In this document: positions 6,207-13,736 of the stretch, piece after piece
How positions within the stretch are numbered: position 1 is the stretch's first letter
How the letters are laid out: each line of letters begins with the position of its first letter
Assembly: GCA_023426225.1 (NCBI GenBank)
Contig: JAFABD010000168.1
Span: 1-22,655 of the forward strand
Source: Pseudomonadota bacterium
GTDB lineage: Bacteria > Pseudomonadota > Alphaproteobacteria > Sphingomonadales > Sphingomonadaceae
Length of the DNA stretch: 22,655 nucleotides
Direction: 5' to 3'
Position numbers and translations under genes: made by a program
Notes under the pieces: model-generated
The model's input: the letters and a program-made list of their open reading frames with translations, nothing else
Told to the model about the DNA's origin: nothing
Database searches by the model: none

Positions 6207-8768
6207 TCAGAAGGCGAGCTGGATCCCCGTGCGCGCGGTGAAGCTGTACCGCTCGTTCTCGACCAGCTGGTTCGACTTGCCGATATAGCGGCGCCACGGC
6301 GCATCGGTGAGGTTGCTGCCCTCGACGAACAGCACCGCCTGCGGCACGATCGCAAAGCTCGCGCGCGCGTCGAGCTGCCCGTTCGACGCGGTATAGATGT
6401 CCTGCGCCGCCGTGACGCCGACCGTGTCGAGATAGCGCGAACGATACGAATAGGCGACGCGAAGCGCGACGCGCCCCTGCTCGTAATAGAGCTGCGCCGA
6501 GGCGACGTCGCTAGACTGAAGATAATTGTCGGCCTTCCCCGAACGACCGGGAATCCCGCTGCTGTGCCCGCCGGTGTGGGTATAGTTGAGGTTGACGCCC
6601 AGCCCCTTGAGCACGCCCGGCAGGAAGGTGAGCGGCACCTGCACATTGGCCTCGACGCCATAGACGAGCGCCCGTTCGCCGTTGACCTTCTGCGTCACAT
6701 TGGCGCTGGTCAGCGCGACGCCGCCCCAGCTTCCCGCCACGCCCGTCTGTCCGAACGAGAAGATCGGATCGTCGATCGACTTGTAGAAGGCGGCGACCGA
6801 GATCAGCCCCTTGTTCGACAGATAATATTCGGCCGACAGGTCGAGATTCTTCGAACGCAGCGGCTTCAGGCCGGCGTTGCCAAGCTGGACCGTGCCCTTG
6901 CCGTTGTCGATGTCGGTCACCGAGGTGAACGGCGCGATGTCCTGATAATTGGGCCTGCCGATCGAGGTCGTCGCGCCGCCGCGCAGCACGACGTCGTTGC
7001 CCAGGTCGTAACGCAGGTTCAGCCCCGGGAACACATCGGTATAGGACTTGCGCGCCTCGGCGTTGAAGCCGGGGTCCGCCGTCATCGCCGCGTTGAACGC
7101 CTTGCCCTGGTAGCGGCCCTTGGTGTGTTCGACGCGAACGCCGGGGATCACCGTCAGGCTGCCGAAATTGAGGACTGCGCTGGCATAGCCTGCGAAGATG
7201 TCCTCCTTGACCCGATAGTCGTTCGCGAGCGTGCTGGCGATGCTGTCCGCGGCGCTCAGCTTGGCCGAGGACGGGTTCGCCGCGATATAGGCCGCCACCG
7301 CATCACGATCGACCAGCGGGCCGAAGACATAACGGCTGCCATAGAGCGTGTCGCCGATCCCCGGGCTGATCCCCGGCGTCGCAAGCGTGAAGCCGCTCAG
7401 CGCATATTGCTGATAGTCGCGGTCATTGTCCTTCTTGCGGCCCAGATATTTGAAGCCGAACTTGACCTCGGAGTCCTTGCCCAGCGACGCGATCGGCAGC
7501 GTGTAGTCGGCACGCGTCTGGATCACGCGCTCGGCGGCACGGCGGTTGTCGAAGCTGATCTGGTTGGCCTTGAACAGGCTGGGATTATAGCCCGCAGCAT
7601 TCGGCGTGGCGTTGAACACCGTCTGCGACAGGTCCAGATCGGCGAGCAGCGCGCCCTTGTCGGTACGGAACTGCGCGTCCGAACGCAGCGGGTCCTTCTT
7701 CATCGCCTTGGAATAGCTCGCCTCGACGTTGAGCTTCCCCGTCCCCAGCGCGAACTTGCCGCCGCCCTGGATCGTATAGGTCTCGTCATTCTCGACGCGG
7801 CGGCGCTGGTAGCGCGTGCCGCGCGCCTTGATCCCGGTGGTGGCGTCGGCGGTGTTGCCGCTCACGTCGACACGGAACTGGTCGCGCGTCTCGTTGTCCT
7901 TGAACTCCGAATAGAGCGTGCGGAGATAAAGGTTCACGTCATCGCTCGGGCGATAGTCGATATTGGCGACGAGCCCGAGCCGCTTGCGGACCAGATTATA
8001 GTCGCGCAGGCGGAAATCGTCGGGAATGCCCTTGGCACTCCAGTTGGTCGAACCCTGGACATTCTGCGATTCGATCGGCCGCCACGAATAGTTGCCCGAC
8101 AGCACGATGCCGAACGCATCGCCCAGCCGCGTCCCGATCGTCGCATCGGCCTCCCACGGGTTGCGCCCGCTCAGATTGTTCGCGCCCAGCGCGCCGCGCG
8201 CATAGACAAAGGTACCCGGACGGTCGAACGCCGACAGCGTCTTCACATCCACCTGCCCCGCGATGGCATTGGCATCGCGATCGGCGGTCAGCGACTTGAC
8301 CACGTCGACCGAACCGATCAGCGACGAGGGCAGGTCATCGAGCTTGACCTGGCGTCCCTCCGGCTCGGGTGCCGCCGCGGTCTGGCCGTTCAGCGTGACG
8401 TTGGCCAGATTGGGGTCGACGCCGCGGATGATGACATAGCGGCCCTCGCCCTGATCGTTCGCGATCGAGATGCCCGGCAACCGCTTGACCGCCTCGGCGA
8501 CGTTCTGGTCGGGCAGCTTGCCGACGTCGGTCGATCCGACGCTGTCCTGGATCGTACGGGCGCGGCGCTTGGCTTCGACGGCACGGATCTCGGCCTCGCG
8601 CTGGCCGGTCACGACGATACTGTCCGCATCGGCCTCGACCGCCGAAACGTCGCCGGCGGCGATGTCGGACCGCTGCTGCGCCGCGGCAGGCAGTGCGCCT
8701 GCGGCCGACATTGCCGTCGCCAGAGCCAGAAGCGAGGCGCTGCGGCGCCCGCGCATGCCAATCGTCAT
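6207..8768 (-). CDS. TonB-dependent outer-membrane receptor
   Basis: 853 residues, an outer-membrane beta-barrel that takes up large or scarce nutrients using TonB/ExbBD energy. A signal peptide of about 30 residues ends in ALPAAA. A TonB-box-like DSIVVTGQR (49-57) is followed by the plug domain (about 66-180): LPDQNVAEAVKRLPGISI, RYVIIRGVDPNLANVTLNG and DVVKSLTADRDANAIAGQVD, all typical. The remainder is barrel, ending in the aromatic-terminal strand YSFTARTGIQLAF. The plug style fits the large Xanthomonas/Caulobacter/sphingomonad receptor group. The start at 8768 follows AGGGGG, about 9 bases upstream, and gives a clean signal peptide. An ORF extension to 9143 overlaps the divergent phytase. 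The divergent phytase suggests phytate or a phosphorylated breakdown product as ligand (inference). Confidence 0.95.
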   Translation of the reverse strand: MTIGMRGRRSASLLALATAMSAAGALPAAAQQRSDIAAGDVSAVEADADSIVVTGQREAEIRAVEAKRRARTIQDSVGSTDVGKLPDQNVAEAVKRLPGISIANDQGEGRYVIIRGVDPNLANVTLNGQTAAAPEPEGRQVKLDDLPSSLIGSVDVVKSLTADRDANAIAGQVDVKTLSAFDRPGTFVYARGALGANNLSGRNPWEADATIGTRLGDAFGIVLSGNYSWRPIESQNVQGSTNWSAKGIPDDFRLRDYNLVRKRLGLVANIDYRPSDDVNLYLRTLYSEFKDNETRDQFRVDVSGNTADATTGIKARGTRYQRRRVENDETYTIQGGGKFALGTGKLNVEASYSKAMKKDPLRSDAQFRTDKGALLADLDLSQTVFNATPNAAGYNPSLFKANQISFDNRRAAERVIQTRADYTLPIASLGKDSEVKFGFKYLGRKKDNDRDYQQYALSGFTLATPGISPGIGDTLYGSRYVFGPLVDRDAVAAYIAANPSSAKLSAADSIASTLANDYRVKEDIFAGYASAVLNFGSLTVIPGVRVEHTKGRYQGKAFNAAMTADPGFNAEARKSYTDVFPGLNLRYDLGNDVVLRGGATTSIGRPNYQDIAPFTSVTDIDNGKGTVQLGNAGLKPLRSKNLDLSAEYYLSNKGLISVAAFYKSIDDPIFSFGQTGVAGSWGGVALTSANVTQKVNGERALVYGVEANVQVPLTFLPGVLKGLGVNLNYTHTGGHSSGIPGRSGKADNYLQSSDVASAQLYYEQGRVALRVAYSYRSRYLDTVGVTAAQDIYTASNGQLDARASFAIVPQAVLFVEGSNLTDAPWRRYIGKSNQLVENERYSFTARTGIQLAF

Positions 8769-8846
8769 CGCATGATCCCCCTGAAAAGCCGGCACCCCCC
8801 GTGCCGCAATTGCGCCCGCGCCTAGGGATCGGCGGTGACGAAGCCG

Positions 8847-8875
8847 CGTCAAAGTCGTTGCAATTGCATGACAAA
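8847..8875 (-). promoter_or_regulatory. Three 11-base-phased repeats, weakly Pho-box-like
   Basis: On the minus strand TTTGTCA, ATTGCAA and TTTGACG begin at 8875, 8864 and 8853, exactly 11 bases apart. PhoB sites are 11-base direct repeats with a TGTCA-like core. Only the first unit is close to that core, so this is a tentative operator between the receptor and phytase genes. The rest of the 232-base gap (8769-9000) shows the two ribosome sites and no other signal I trust. Confidence 0.25.
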
Positions 8876-9000
8876 GAACCTGCGTACCCGGATTGGCACA
8901 GCCGTTATTCCGCCGCCGCCGGTTGCATGGGCGAGCGGCGTTGCGCACGCCGCACGGCTCGCCTAGAGCCGCCCCCGCCGCACCAAGGGGGAATGCCGCG

Positions 9001-10044
9001 ATGCTGTTCACGCCGATGCTGTCGACCGCACTGATGCTGTTCCAGGCCGGAGGAACGACACCCGCGCCGCCCGCGCCCGCCACCGCCGCGCCCACGATGG
9101 AAGTGCGCGCGCTGCGCGAGACCCAGGCCGTGGCCAGCGCCAAGGATGCCGCCGACGATCCCGCGATCTGGCGCGATTCGCTTCATCCCGAACGCAGCCT
9201 GATCGTCGCCACCGACAAGAAGGCGGGGCTCAACGTCTATGACCTGAGCGGCCGGCTGCGCGCGAGCTATGCCGCAGGCCGCGTCAACAATGTCGACCTG
9301 CGCGAAGTGAGCGTGCCCGGCGGCCGGCGGATCATCGTCGCGGCGAGCGACCGCAACGACAAGACGCAGGGGCACGTCGCACTGTTCACGCTCGATCCGG
9401 CGACGGCCGCGCTGACCCCGCTCGCGCGGATCCCGGCAGGCCCGGGCGAAGCCTATGGCTTCTGCCTCTATCGCCCGCGGCGTGGGCCGCTCCAGGCGTT
9501 TGTGGTGATGAAGGAAGGCGCAATCGTGCAGCTGTCGATTGACCCGATCGCCGCCAATGCCAAGCTGTTGCGCACGATGAAGCTCGCGACCCAGTCCGAA
9601 GGCTGTGTCGCCGACGATCGCACCGACACGCTGTACGTCGCCGAGGAGGATGTCGGCATCTGGCGCTTCGATGCGCGCGCGGAGGGGGCACGCGAGGGCA
9701 AGCTGGTCGCGCCCGCCGATGGCGTGCGGCTGGTCGCCGACACCGAAGGGCTGGCGATCGCCGCCCGCGGCCGTCGCGGCGGCTGGCTGCTCGCGTCGAG
9801 CCAGGGCGACTCGGCCTATGCGGCGTGGCGGCTGCCCGACATGCGCTATGCCGGGCGCTTCCGCGTGGTCGACGGCGTGGTCGACGGAACGAGCGAAACC
9901 GACGGCATCGAGATTTCGACCAAGGGCTTCGGCCCCGATTTTCCCAGGGGCATCATGATCGTTCAGGACGGCGACAACGCACCCGAGGCCCAGAATTTCA
10001 AGCTGATCCGCTGGGACGCGGTCCGGCGCGCGCTGCGCCGCTGA
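9001..10044 (+). CDS. Beta-propeller phytase, secreted
   Basis: 347 residues; a calcium-dependent phytase of the beta-propeller class (3-phytase family) that releases phosphate from phytate. An N-terminal signal or lipid-free export segment (about 1-30, hydrophobic then Pro/Ala-rich) points to periplasm or exterior. Family motifs in order are: ASAKDAADDPAIW (46-57), with the acidic Ca-binding pair D52/D53; ATDKKAGLNVYDL (70-82); NNVDLRE (96-102); GEAYGFCLY (149-157); SEGCVADDRTDTLYVAEE (199-216); DTEGLAIA (247-254); SSQGDSAYAAW (266-276); and GTSETDGIEI (296-305). The length is near the usual single-propeller size. The ATG at 9001 follows AAGGGGG; the in-frame extension to 8893 has no hydrophobic leader. 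Divergent from the TonB receptor, a pairing known for this phytase class. Confidence 0.92.
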   Translation: MLFTPMLSTALMLFQAGGTTPAPPAPATAAPTMEVRALRETQAVASAKDAADDPAIWRDSLHPERSLIVATDKKAGLNVYDLSGRLRASYAAGRVNNVDLREVSVPGGRRIIVAASDRNDKTQGHVALFTLDPATAALTPLARIPAGPGEAYGFCLYRPRRGPLQAFVVMKEGAIVQLSIDPIAANAKLLRTMKLATQSEGCVADDRTDTLYVAEEDVGIWRFDARAEGAREGKLVAPADGVRLVADTEGLAIAARGRRGGWLLASSQGDSAYAAWRLPDMRYAGRFRVVDGVVDGTSETDGIEISTKGFGPDFPRGIMIVQDGDNAPEAQNFKLIRWDAVRRALRR

Positions 10045-10052
10045 TCGCGGAT

Positions 10053-10082
10053 GCCGGGCGCGCCGCCTTTGGCGCGCCCGGC
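10053..10082. terminator. Perfect 12-base hairpin between convergent phytase and YceI genes
   Basis: GCCGGGCGCGCC and GGCGCGCCCGGC pair perfectly around a 6-base loop. It lies 8 bases beyond each of the two converging stops, as a shared bidirectional terminator would. No T-run is present on either side. Confidence 0.6.
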
Positions 10083-10089
10083 TGCGGCG

Positions 10090-10710
10090 TCACTGCGCCT
10101 TTTCGAACGCCCCGACGATGTCGAGCCGGACTTCGTCCGACACGAACGGGATCGCGTAGCTGACGTTGAAGTCGCTGCGCTTGATCGTGGCCATCCCCTC
10201 GAAGCCGACCGTCTCCGCCTTCGACATCGGGTTGATCCCCGCGCCGGTGAACTTGACCGCGAGCGTCACGGGCTTGGTCACGCCGTTGAGCGTCAGGTTG
10301 CCGGTAACGTCGGCCGCGGTGGCGCTGCGCGGCGTGACCTTGGTCGAAACGAAGCGCGCGTCGTTGACCGTCGGGCCGAAAAAGTCCTTGGTCATCAGGT
10401 GCTGCGCCAGATGCTGGCTCGCGACGGTCACCTTCGAAACGGGGATCGTCACGTCGAGCTTGGCCGCCGCGATATTCTTGGGATCGAGCGCCAGCGTGCC
10501 GGTCACGTCGCCGAACATGCCGAAATAGTCGGTGAAGCCGAAATGGTTGACGCGCCAGCCGACCAGCGTGTGCGCCGGATCGACCTTGTAGGTGCCGGCG
10601 GCGACGCGGCTGGTGTCGACCGCACCCGGCAGCTGCGGCGCGGCCTGCTGCGCGACAAGCGGGGTGGCAATGGCAAGGCCGGCGACCAGAATTGCATGAC
10701 GAAGACGCAT
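10090..10710 (-). CDS. YceI-family periplasmic lipocalin-like protein
   Basis: 206 residues. A signal peptide (about 1-20, MRLRHAILVAGLAIATPLVA) is followed by the YceI domain: GTYKVDPAHTLVGWRVNHFG (39-58), TDYFGMFGDVTGTLALDP (60-77), HLMTKDFF, FVSTKVTP, GNLTLNGVTKPVTLAVKF and a final RSDFNVSY...VRLDIVGAFEK. The family forms a lipocalin-like beta-barrel that binds isoprenoid chains and is induced by base or osmotic stress in some bacteria. The ligand here is unknown. The start at 10710 has GGGAGC upstream. The 60-base longer ORF begins inside the leader hairpin. It is preceded on the same strand by the CinA-type gene, 111 bases away. Confidence 0.92.
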   Translation of the reverse strand: MRLRHAILVAGLAIATPLVAQQAAPQLPGAVDTSRVAAGTYKVDPAHTLVGWRVNHFGFTDYFGMFGDVTGTLALDPKNIAAAKLDVTIPVSKVTVASQHLAQHLMTKDFFGPTVNDARFVSTKVTPRSATAADVTGNLTLNGVTKPVTLAVKFTGAGINPMSKAETVGFEGMATIKRSDFNVSYAIPFVSDEVRLDIVGAFEKAQ

Positions 10711-10746
10711 GATGTGCTCCCGAACAGGATTGAACGCCCCTGATGT

Positions 10747-10765
10747 CCTCCGTCCCCGACGGAGG
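10747..10765 (-). repeat. Compact hairpin in the YceI leader
   Basis: CCTCCGTC and GACGGAGG form an 8-base perfect stem with a 3-base loop between the cinA-type stop and the yceI start. It could end the upstream transcript. On the minus strand it also lies directly after a possible -35 element (TTGACC), so it could instead overlap the yceI promoter. Confidence 0.45.
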
Positions 10766-10821
10766 GTCAAAGCCCAAGTTGGAAACAGACCGTTTCACCG
10801 CCGGGGCGGCGCAGCGTCCGT

Positions 10822-11583
10822 TCAGATCCCGCCTTCCACCGCAACCAGCCCGCGCGCGACGAGCCCGTCGCGAAGCGCCGCCGCGCAGCCGGCGAGCACC
10901 GCCGGATCGACGGCGCGGATCACGAAATTCGCACCGATCTTGCCTTCCCGAAAAAACGGATAGCTGCCGATCGCGGTTCCGGGATGCGCGCGTTCGGTCT
11001 CGCGGAGCAGCTCGGCCACCTCGCTTTCGGGTACCCAGCTTCCCAGTGTCTGCGACAACAACGGGCGCCCGCCCTCGATCGTGCCGGTCAGCGCGTCGAG
11101 CATGTCGGTGACGATCCGCGGGATGCCGGCGAGGATGAACACGTTGCCGTGACGGATGCCGATCGACCCCGAACGCGGATTGCGGATGATCGACGCTCCT
11201 TCGGGGACGCGCGCCATCAGCAGGCGCGTGTCGGTAAGCCCGCCGCGCGTCGCGTAATAGGCTTCGAATACCGCACGCGCCTCCGGATGGATGACGACCG
11301 GCACGCCCAGCGCGACCGCGATCGCCTCGACCGTGATGTCGTCGTGCGTCGGCCCGATCCCGCCGGTGGTGAACAGATAGTCGTTGCGGGTTCGCAGCGC
11401 GTTCACCGCCTCGACGATCGCCGCCTGCGTGTCCGGAACGATGCGGACCTCGCGCAGCCGGATACCCTGTGCGTTCAGCCAGGTCGCGAGCTGTGCGACA
11501 TTCTGGTCCTGCGTCCGGCCCGAAAGGATCTCGTCGCCGATCACCAGCACTGCCGCGGTCCAGATACGCTCGTTCATGCGCAT
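10822..11583 (-). CDS. Stand-alone CinA-type MoCF-domain protein
   Basis: 253 residues from the first ATG. VLVIGDEILSGRTQDQN (12-28) and LFTTGGIGPTHDD (70-82) are the hallmark loops of the molybdopterin-binding (MoaB/MogA/CinA-N) fold. The nicotinamide-nucleotide amidase domain that follows in full-length CinA is absent, a common arrangement in alphaproteobacteria. COG1058-type proteins have been given ADP-ribose pyrophosphatase activity; that activity here is inference. Two starts are possible. The ATG at 11583 has GAGG 8 bases upstream, and the ATG at 11577 has AAGGA 6 bases upstream. They differ by two residues. It is divergent from map, with 46 bases between. Confidence 0.9.
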   Translation of the reverse strand: MRMNERIWTAAVLVIGDEILSGRTQDQNVAQLATWLNAQGIRLREVRIVPDTQAAIVEAVNALRTRNDYLFTTGGIGPTHDDITVEAIAVALGVPVVIHPEARAVFEAYYATRGGLTDTRLLMARVPEGASIIRNPRSGSIGIRHGNVFILAGIPRIVTDMLDALTGTIEGGRPLLSQTLGSWVPESEVAELLRETERAHPGTAIGSYPFFREGKIGANFVIRAVDPAVLAGCAAALRDGLVARGLVAVEGGI

Positions 11584-11629
11584 TCCTTAAACCTCGCATT
11601 GTCGCGCGCAAACGCCTATATCGCCCGCC

Positions 11630-12460
11630 ATGACCGAATATGTGCATGTAACGGCCGACATGCCGCAGGCGCGCACCGGCGCGATCAAGCTGCATGGGCC
11701 GGAAGGCTTTGCGGGGATGCGCAAGGCGGGGCGGCTTGCGGCCGAAATCCTCGACGCGCTGGTGCCGCACGTCGTGCCCGGCGTGACGACGGGCGAACTC
11801 GACGACATCGTGCGCGAGATGAGCTTTGCCGCGGGCGGGGTTCCCGCAACCTTGGGCTATCGCGGCTACACGCATAGCTGCTGCATCTCGATCAACCATG
11901 TCGTCTGCCACGGCATTCCGGGTGATCGCACGCTGAAGGACGGCGACATCGTCAACATCGACGTGACGCCGCTGCTCGACGGCTGGCATGGCGATTCGAG
12001 CCGCATGTTCCTTGTGGGCGACGTGCCGATCAAGGCACGGCGGCTGGTCGAAGTGACCTATGAATGCCTGATGCTCGGGCTCGAACAGGCCAAGCCGGGC
12101 AACCATCTGGGCGACATCAGCCATGCCATCCAGCATCATGCCGAAAAGCATCGCTATGGTGTCGTGCGCGACTTTTGCGGGCACGGCGTCGGCCAGATGT
12201 TCCATGATGCGCCCGAGGTGGTCCATGTCGGCCGCCCCGGCACCGGGCCGGAGCTGCGCCCGGGCATGATCTTCACCGTCGAACCGATGATCAACATCGG
12301 CCGCGCCGATGTGAAGGTGCTCGACGACGGCTGGACCGCGGTGACGCGCGACCGTTCGCTGTCGGCACAGTTCGAACACTCGATCGGCATCACCGAAACG
12401 GGCTGCGAGATCTTCACGCTGAGCCCCAAGGGCCTGCACTGCCCGCCCTACGCCGCCTGA
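11630..12460 (+). CDS. map: Methionine aminopeptidase, type I
   Basis: 276 residues; removes the initiator methionine from new proteins in the cytosol. The dinuclear metal ligands are all visible: D111 (NIDVTP), D122 (HGDSSRMF), H185 (FCGHGVGQMFHD), E218 (FTVEPM) and E249 (FEHSIGIT). The substrate histidine H94 is in VCHGIPGD. The pita-bread core begins near residue 25. The first 24 residues are a modest extension with no zinc-finger cysteines. No good ribosome site precedes the ATG at 11630, but TATATC lies about 12 bases upstream. The message may therefore have a very short leader. The essential function and complete motifs make this a secure call. Confidence 0.97.
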   Translation: MTEYVHVTADMPQARTGAIKLHGPEGFAGMRKAGRLAAEILDALVPHVVPGVTTGELDDIVREMSFAAGGVPATLGYRGYTHSCCISINHVVCHGIPGDRTLKDGDIVNIDVTPLLDGWHGDSSRMFLVGDVPIKARRLVEVTYECLMLGLEQAKPGNHLGDISHAIQHHAEKHRYGVVRDFCGHGVGQMFHDAPEVVHVGRPGTGPELRPGMIFTVEPMINIGRADVKVLDDGWTAVTRDRSLSAQFEHSIGITETGCEIFTLSPKGLHCPPYAA

Positions 12461-12488
12461 ACGGCGGCACTACCGGCGCAACCCAAGC

Positions 12489-12525
12489 AAAAGGGCCGCG
12501 GAGGATGATCCCCGCGGCCCTTTTT
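12489..12525. terminator. Bidirectional intrinsic terminator between map and fpr
   Basis: GGGCCGCGG (12493-12501) and CCGCGGCCC (12512-12520) enclose a 10-base loop. TTTTT follows on the plus strand and AAAA precedes it, so it has the form of a terminator read from both sides, lying between two converging genes. Confidence 0.9.
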
Positions 12526-12552
12526 GTTTCGGTCGACGCCGATTCGGCTGGG

Positions 12553-13368
12553 TCAGTCGACGAACGCGCGCTCGATCACGAACTGACCGGGTTCGGCGTT
12601 CGAGCCTTCCTTGAAGCCCGCCCCCTCGAGATAGGCTGCGAATTCGCGGATCATCGCCATGCTGCCGCACAGCATCACGCGATCGGTCTCGGGATTGAAG
12701 GCGGGGGTGCCGGGCAGGCCGTTGAACAGCGCGCCGTTGTCGGCCAGCACGTTGATGCGCTGCGTCGTGTGGAACGGCTCGCGCGTGACGGTCGGCACGT
12801 AATGGAACTGGGCGGCCGCCTGATCGGACACGAGCGGATCCTCGGCGAGCTTGGCTTCCATTTCGGCACGATAGGCAAGGTCGCTGACCCGGCGGACCGA
12901 ATGCACGATGACCACCTGGTCGAAACGATCATAGATGTCGGGGTCGCGCATCAGGCTGAGGAACGGTGCGAGGCCCGTCCCGGTCGACAGCATGAACAGC
13001 CGCGAGCCCGGCAGCAGCGCATCGGCGACGAGCGTGCCGGTGGACTTCTTGCCGAGATAGAGTTGATCGCCCGGCTGGATGAGCTGAAGCTTCGAGGTCA
13101 GCGGACCGTCCGGTACCTTGATCGAGAGGAACTCGAGCTCCTCCGCCCAGGCGGGGCTGGCGATCGAATAGGCGCGCATCAACGGCTTGCCCGCCTCGTC
13201 GAGCATGCCGATCATCACGAACTCGCCCGAACGGAAACGGAAGCTTGCGGGGCGGTCGACCGCGAAGCTGAACAGATGTTCGTTCCAGTGGCGGACCCAC
13301 TTCACCTCAACGGTGACAAAGGCCTTCTGCTCGGGCAACTGCGCCGCAGGGCGCGCAACAAGTTCCAT
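12553..13368 (-). CDS. fpr: Ferredoxin-NADP reductase
   Basis: 271 residues of the bacterial FPR-type flavoenzyme, which passes electrons between NADPH and ferredoxin or flavodoxin. The FAD domain shows RAYSIASP (65-72, the RxYS flavin motif) and FLSIKVPDGPLTSKL (80-94). The NADPH domain shows STGTGLAPFLSLMRD (128-142), VHSVRR (155-160, a 2'-phosphate-binding type arginine pair) and MLCGS (232-236). The C-terminal tail QFVIERAFVD is typical of subclass I bacterial enzymes. The ATG at 13368 is chosen because homologue-like sequence starts there and AGGAA lies 10 bases upstream. The extension toward 13632 is low-complexity. It could supply electrons for iron-sulfur or oxidative-stress repair. 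It is not linked by operon to the P450 here. Confidence 0.94.
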   Translation of the reverse strand: MELVARPAAQLPEQKAFVTVEVKWVRHWNEHLFSFAVDRPASFRFRSGEFVMIGMLDEAGKPLMRAYSIASPAWAEELEFLSIKVPDGPLTSKLQLIQPGDQLYLGKKSTGTLVADALLPGSRLFMLSTGTGLAPFLSLMRDPDIYDRFDQVVIVHSVRRVSDLAYRAEMEAKLAEDPLVSDQAAAQFHYVPTVTREPFHTTQRINVLADNGALFNGLPGTPAFNPETDRVMLCGSMAMIREFAAYLEGAGFKEGSNAEPGQFVIERAFVD

Positions 13369-13445
13369 CGGGCGACTGTTCCTGTCATTGGCGGGCGATC
13401 GCGGTGTAGCCAGAGCGACCGTCACGCATCTGCCGCCGTCTCGCG

Positions 13446-13476
13446 GCAAAACGCGCCCCCTAAAGGGGGATTTTGC
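13446..13476. repeat. Nested hairpin in the fpr-glnB region
   Basis: An inner CCCCCT-AA-AGGGGG stem (13456-13469) sits inside an outer GCAAAA (13446-13451) / TTTTGC (13471-13476) pair, with an asymmetric internal loop (4 bases against 1). It lies about 80-110 bases upstream of fpr, so it may be in the fpr leader. Confidence 0.5.
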
Positions 13477-13605
13477 GGCCGGACGCAAGAGGTGATCGCG
13501 AACATCCGGAAATGTCCGATGTCCGGCGGGCGCGGCGCGACCGGCATTTCGCCGCCGACGCCGCGGAAACCGGCACTGCTCCGCAATCGGGCAGCGGCGC
13601 CGCGC

Positions 13606-13633
13606 GTGCCCAATTGCTAGGCACTTGCGCAAG
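13606..13633. promoter_or_regulatory. Inverted repeats upstream of the sigma-54 promoter, candidate activator site
   Basis: GTGCC-N9-GGCAC (13606-13624) is followed at once by the perfect palindrome CTTGCGCAAG (13624-13633). They lie about 45-70 bases upstream of the -24 box, where an enhancer-binding protein such as NtrC could act. The half-site orientation is the reverse of the enterobacterial NtrC consensus, so the assignment is tentative. Confidence 0.3.
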
Positions 13634-13676
13634 CCCCCTGCCCGCGCGCACTATCGCAGCCAGTCTCGTTCCCGGG

Positions 13677-13692
13677 TGGCACGAATGTTGCT
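13677..13692 (+). promoter_or_regulatory. Sigma-54 (RpoN) -24/-12 promoter of glnB
   Basis: TGGCACGAATGTTGCT matches the sigma-54 consensus TGGCACG-N4-TTGCW at every fixed position. The invariant GG (13678-13679) and GC (13690-13691) are 12 bases apart. Transcription would start near 13703, leaving about 34 bases of leader before the GTG at 13737. This places glnB, and by read-through glnA, under RpoN and an enhancer-binding activator. Confidence 0.88.
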
Positions 13693-13736
13693 GCACCGCG
13701 CGTTACGAGGATGTGCCGCACCATTCGGGGGTCAAC

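Larger units (their letters stand above)
13369..13736. promoter_or_regulatory. 368-base divergent control region between fpr and glnB
   Basis: No coding sequence is convincing here; ORFs across it are arginine/alanine-rich shadows. It holds the sigma-54 promoter of glnB at 13677-13692, two inverted repeats upstream of it (13606-13624 and 13624-13633) and a nested hairpin at 13446-13476. On the minus strand a short repeat, CGGACAT, occurs twice, near 13510-13526. The fpr promoter must also lie here but I cannot fix it. Confidence 0.6.

Noticed and set aside
6564..8825. 753-aa plus-strand ORF
   Set aside because: Antisense to the TonB receptor, which is complete with signal peptide, plug and C-terminal strand.
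10822..11583. Truncated CinA pseudogene
   Set aside because: The amidase domain is missing, but single-domain MoCF proteins of this length are normal in alphaproteobacteria and the frame is intact.
9998..12439. 813-aa minus-strand ORF
   Set aside because: Crosses yceI, the cinA-type gene and map in a different frame; the composition is typical of an artefact.
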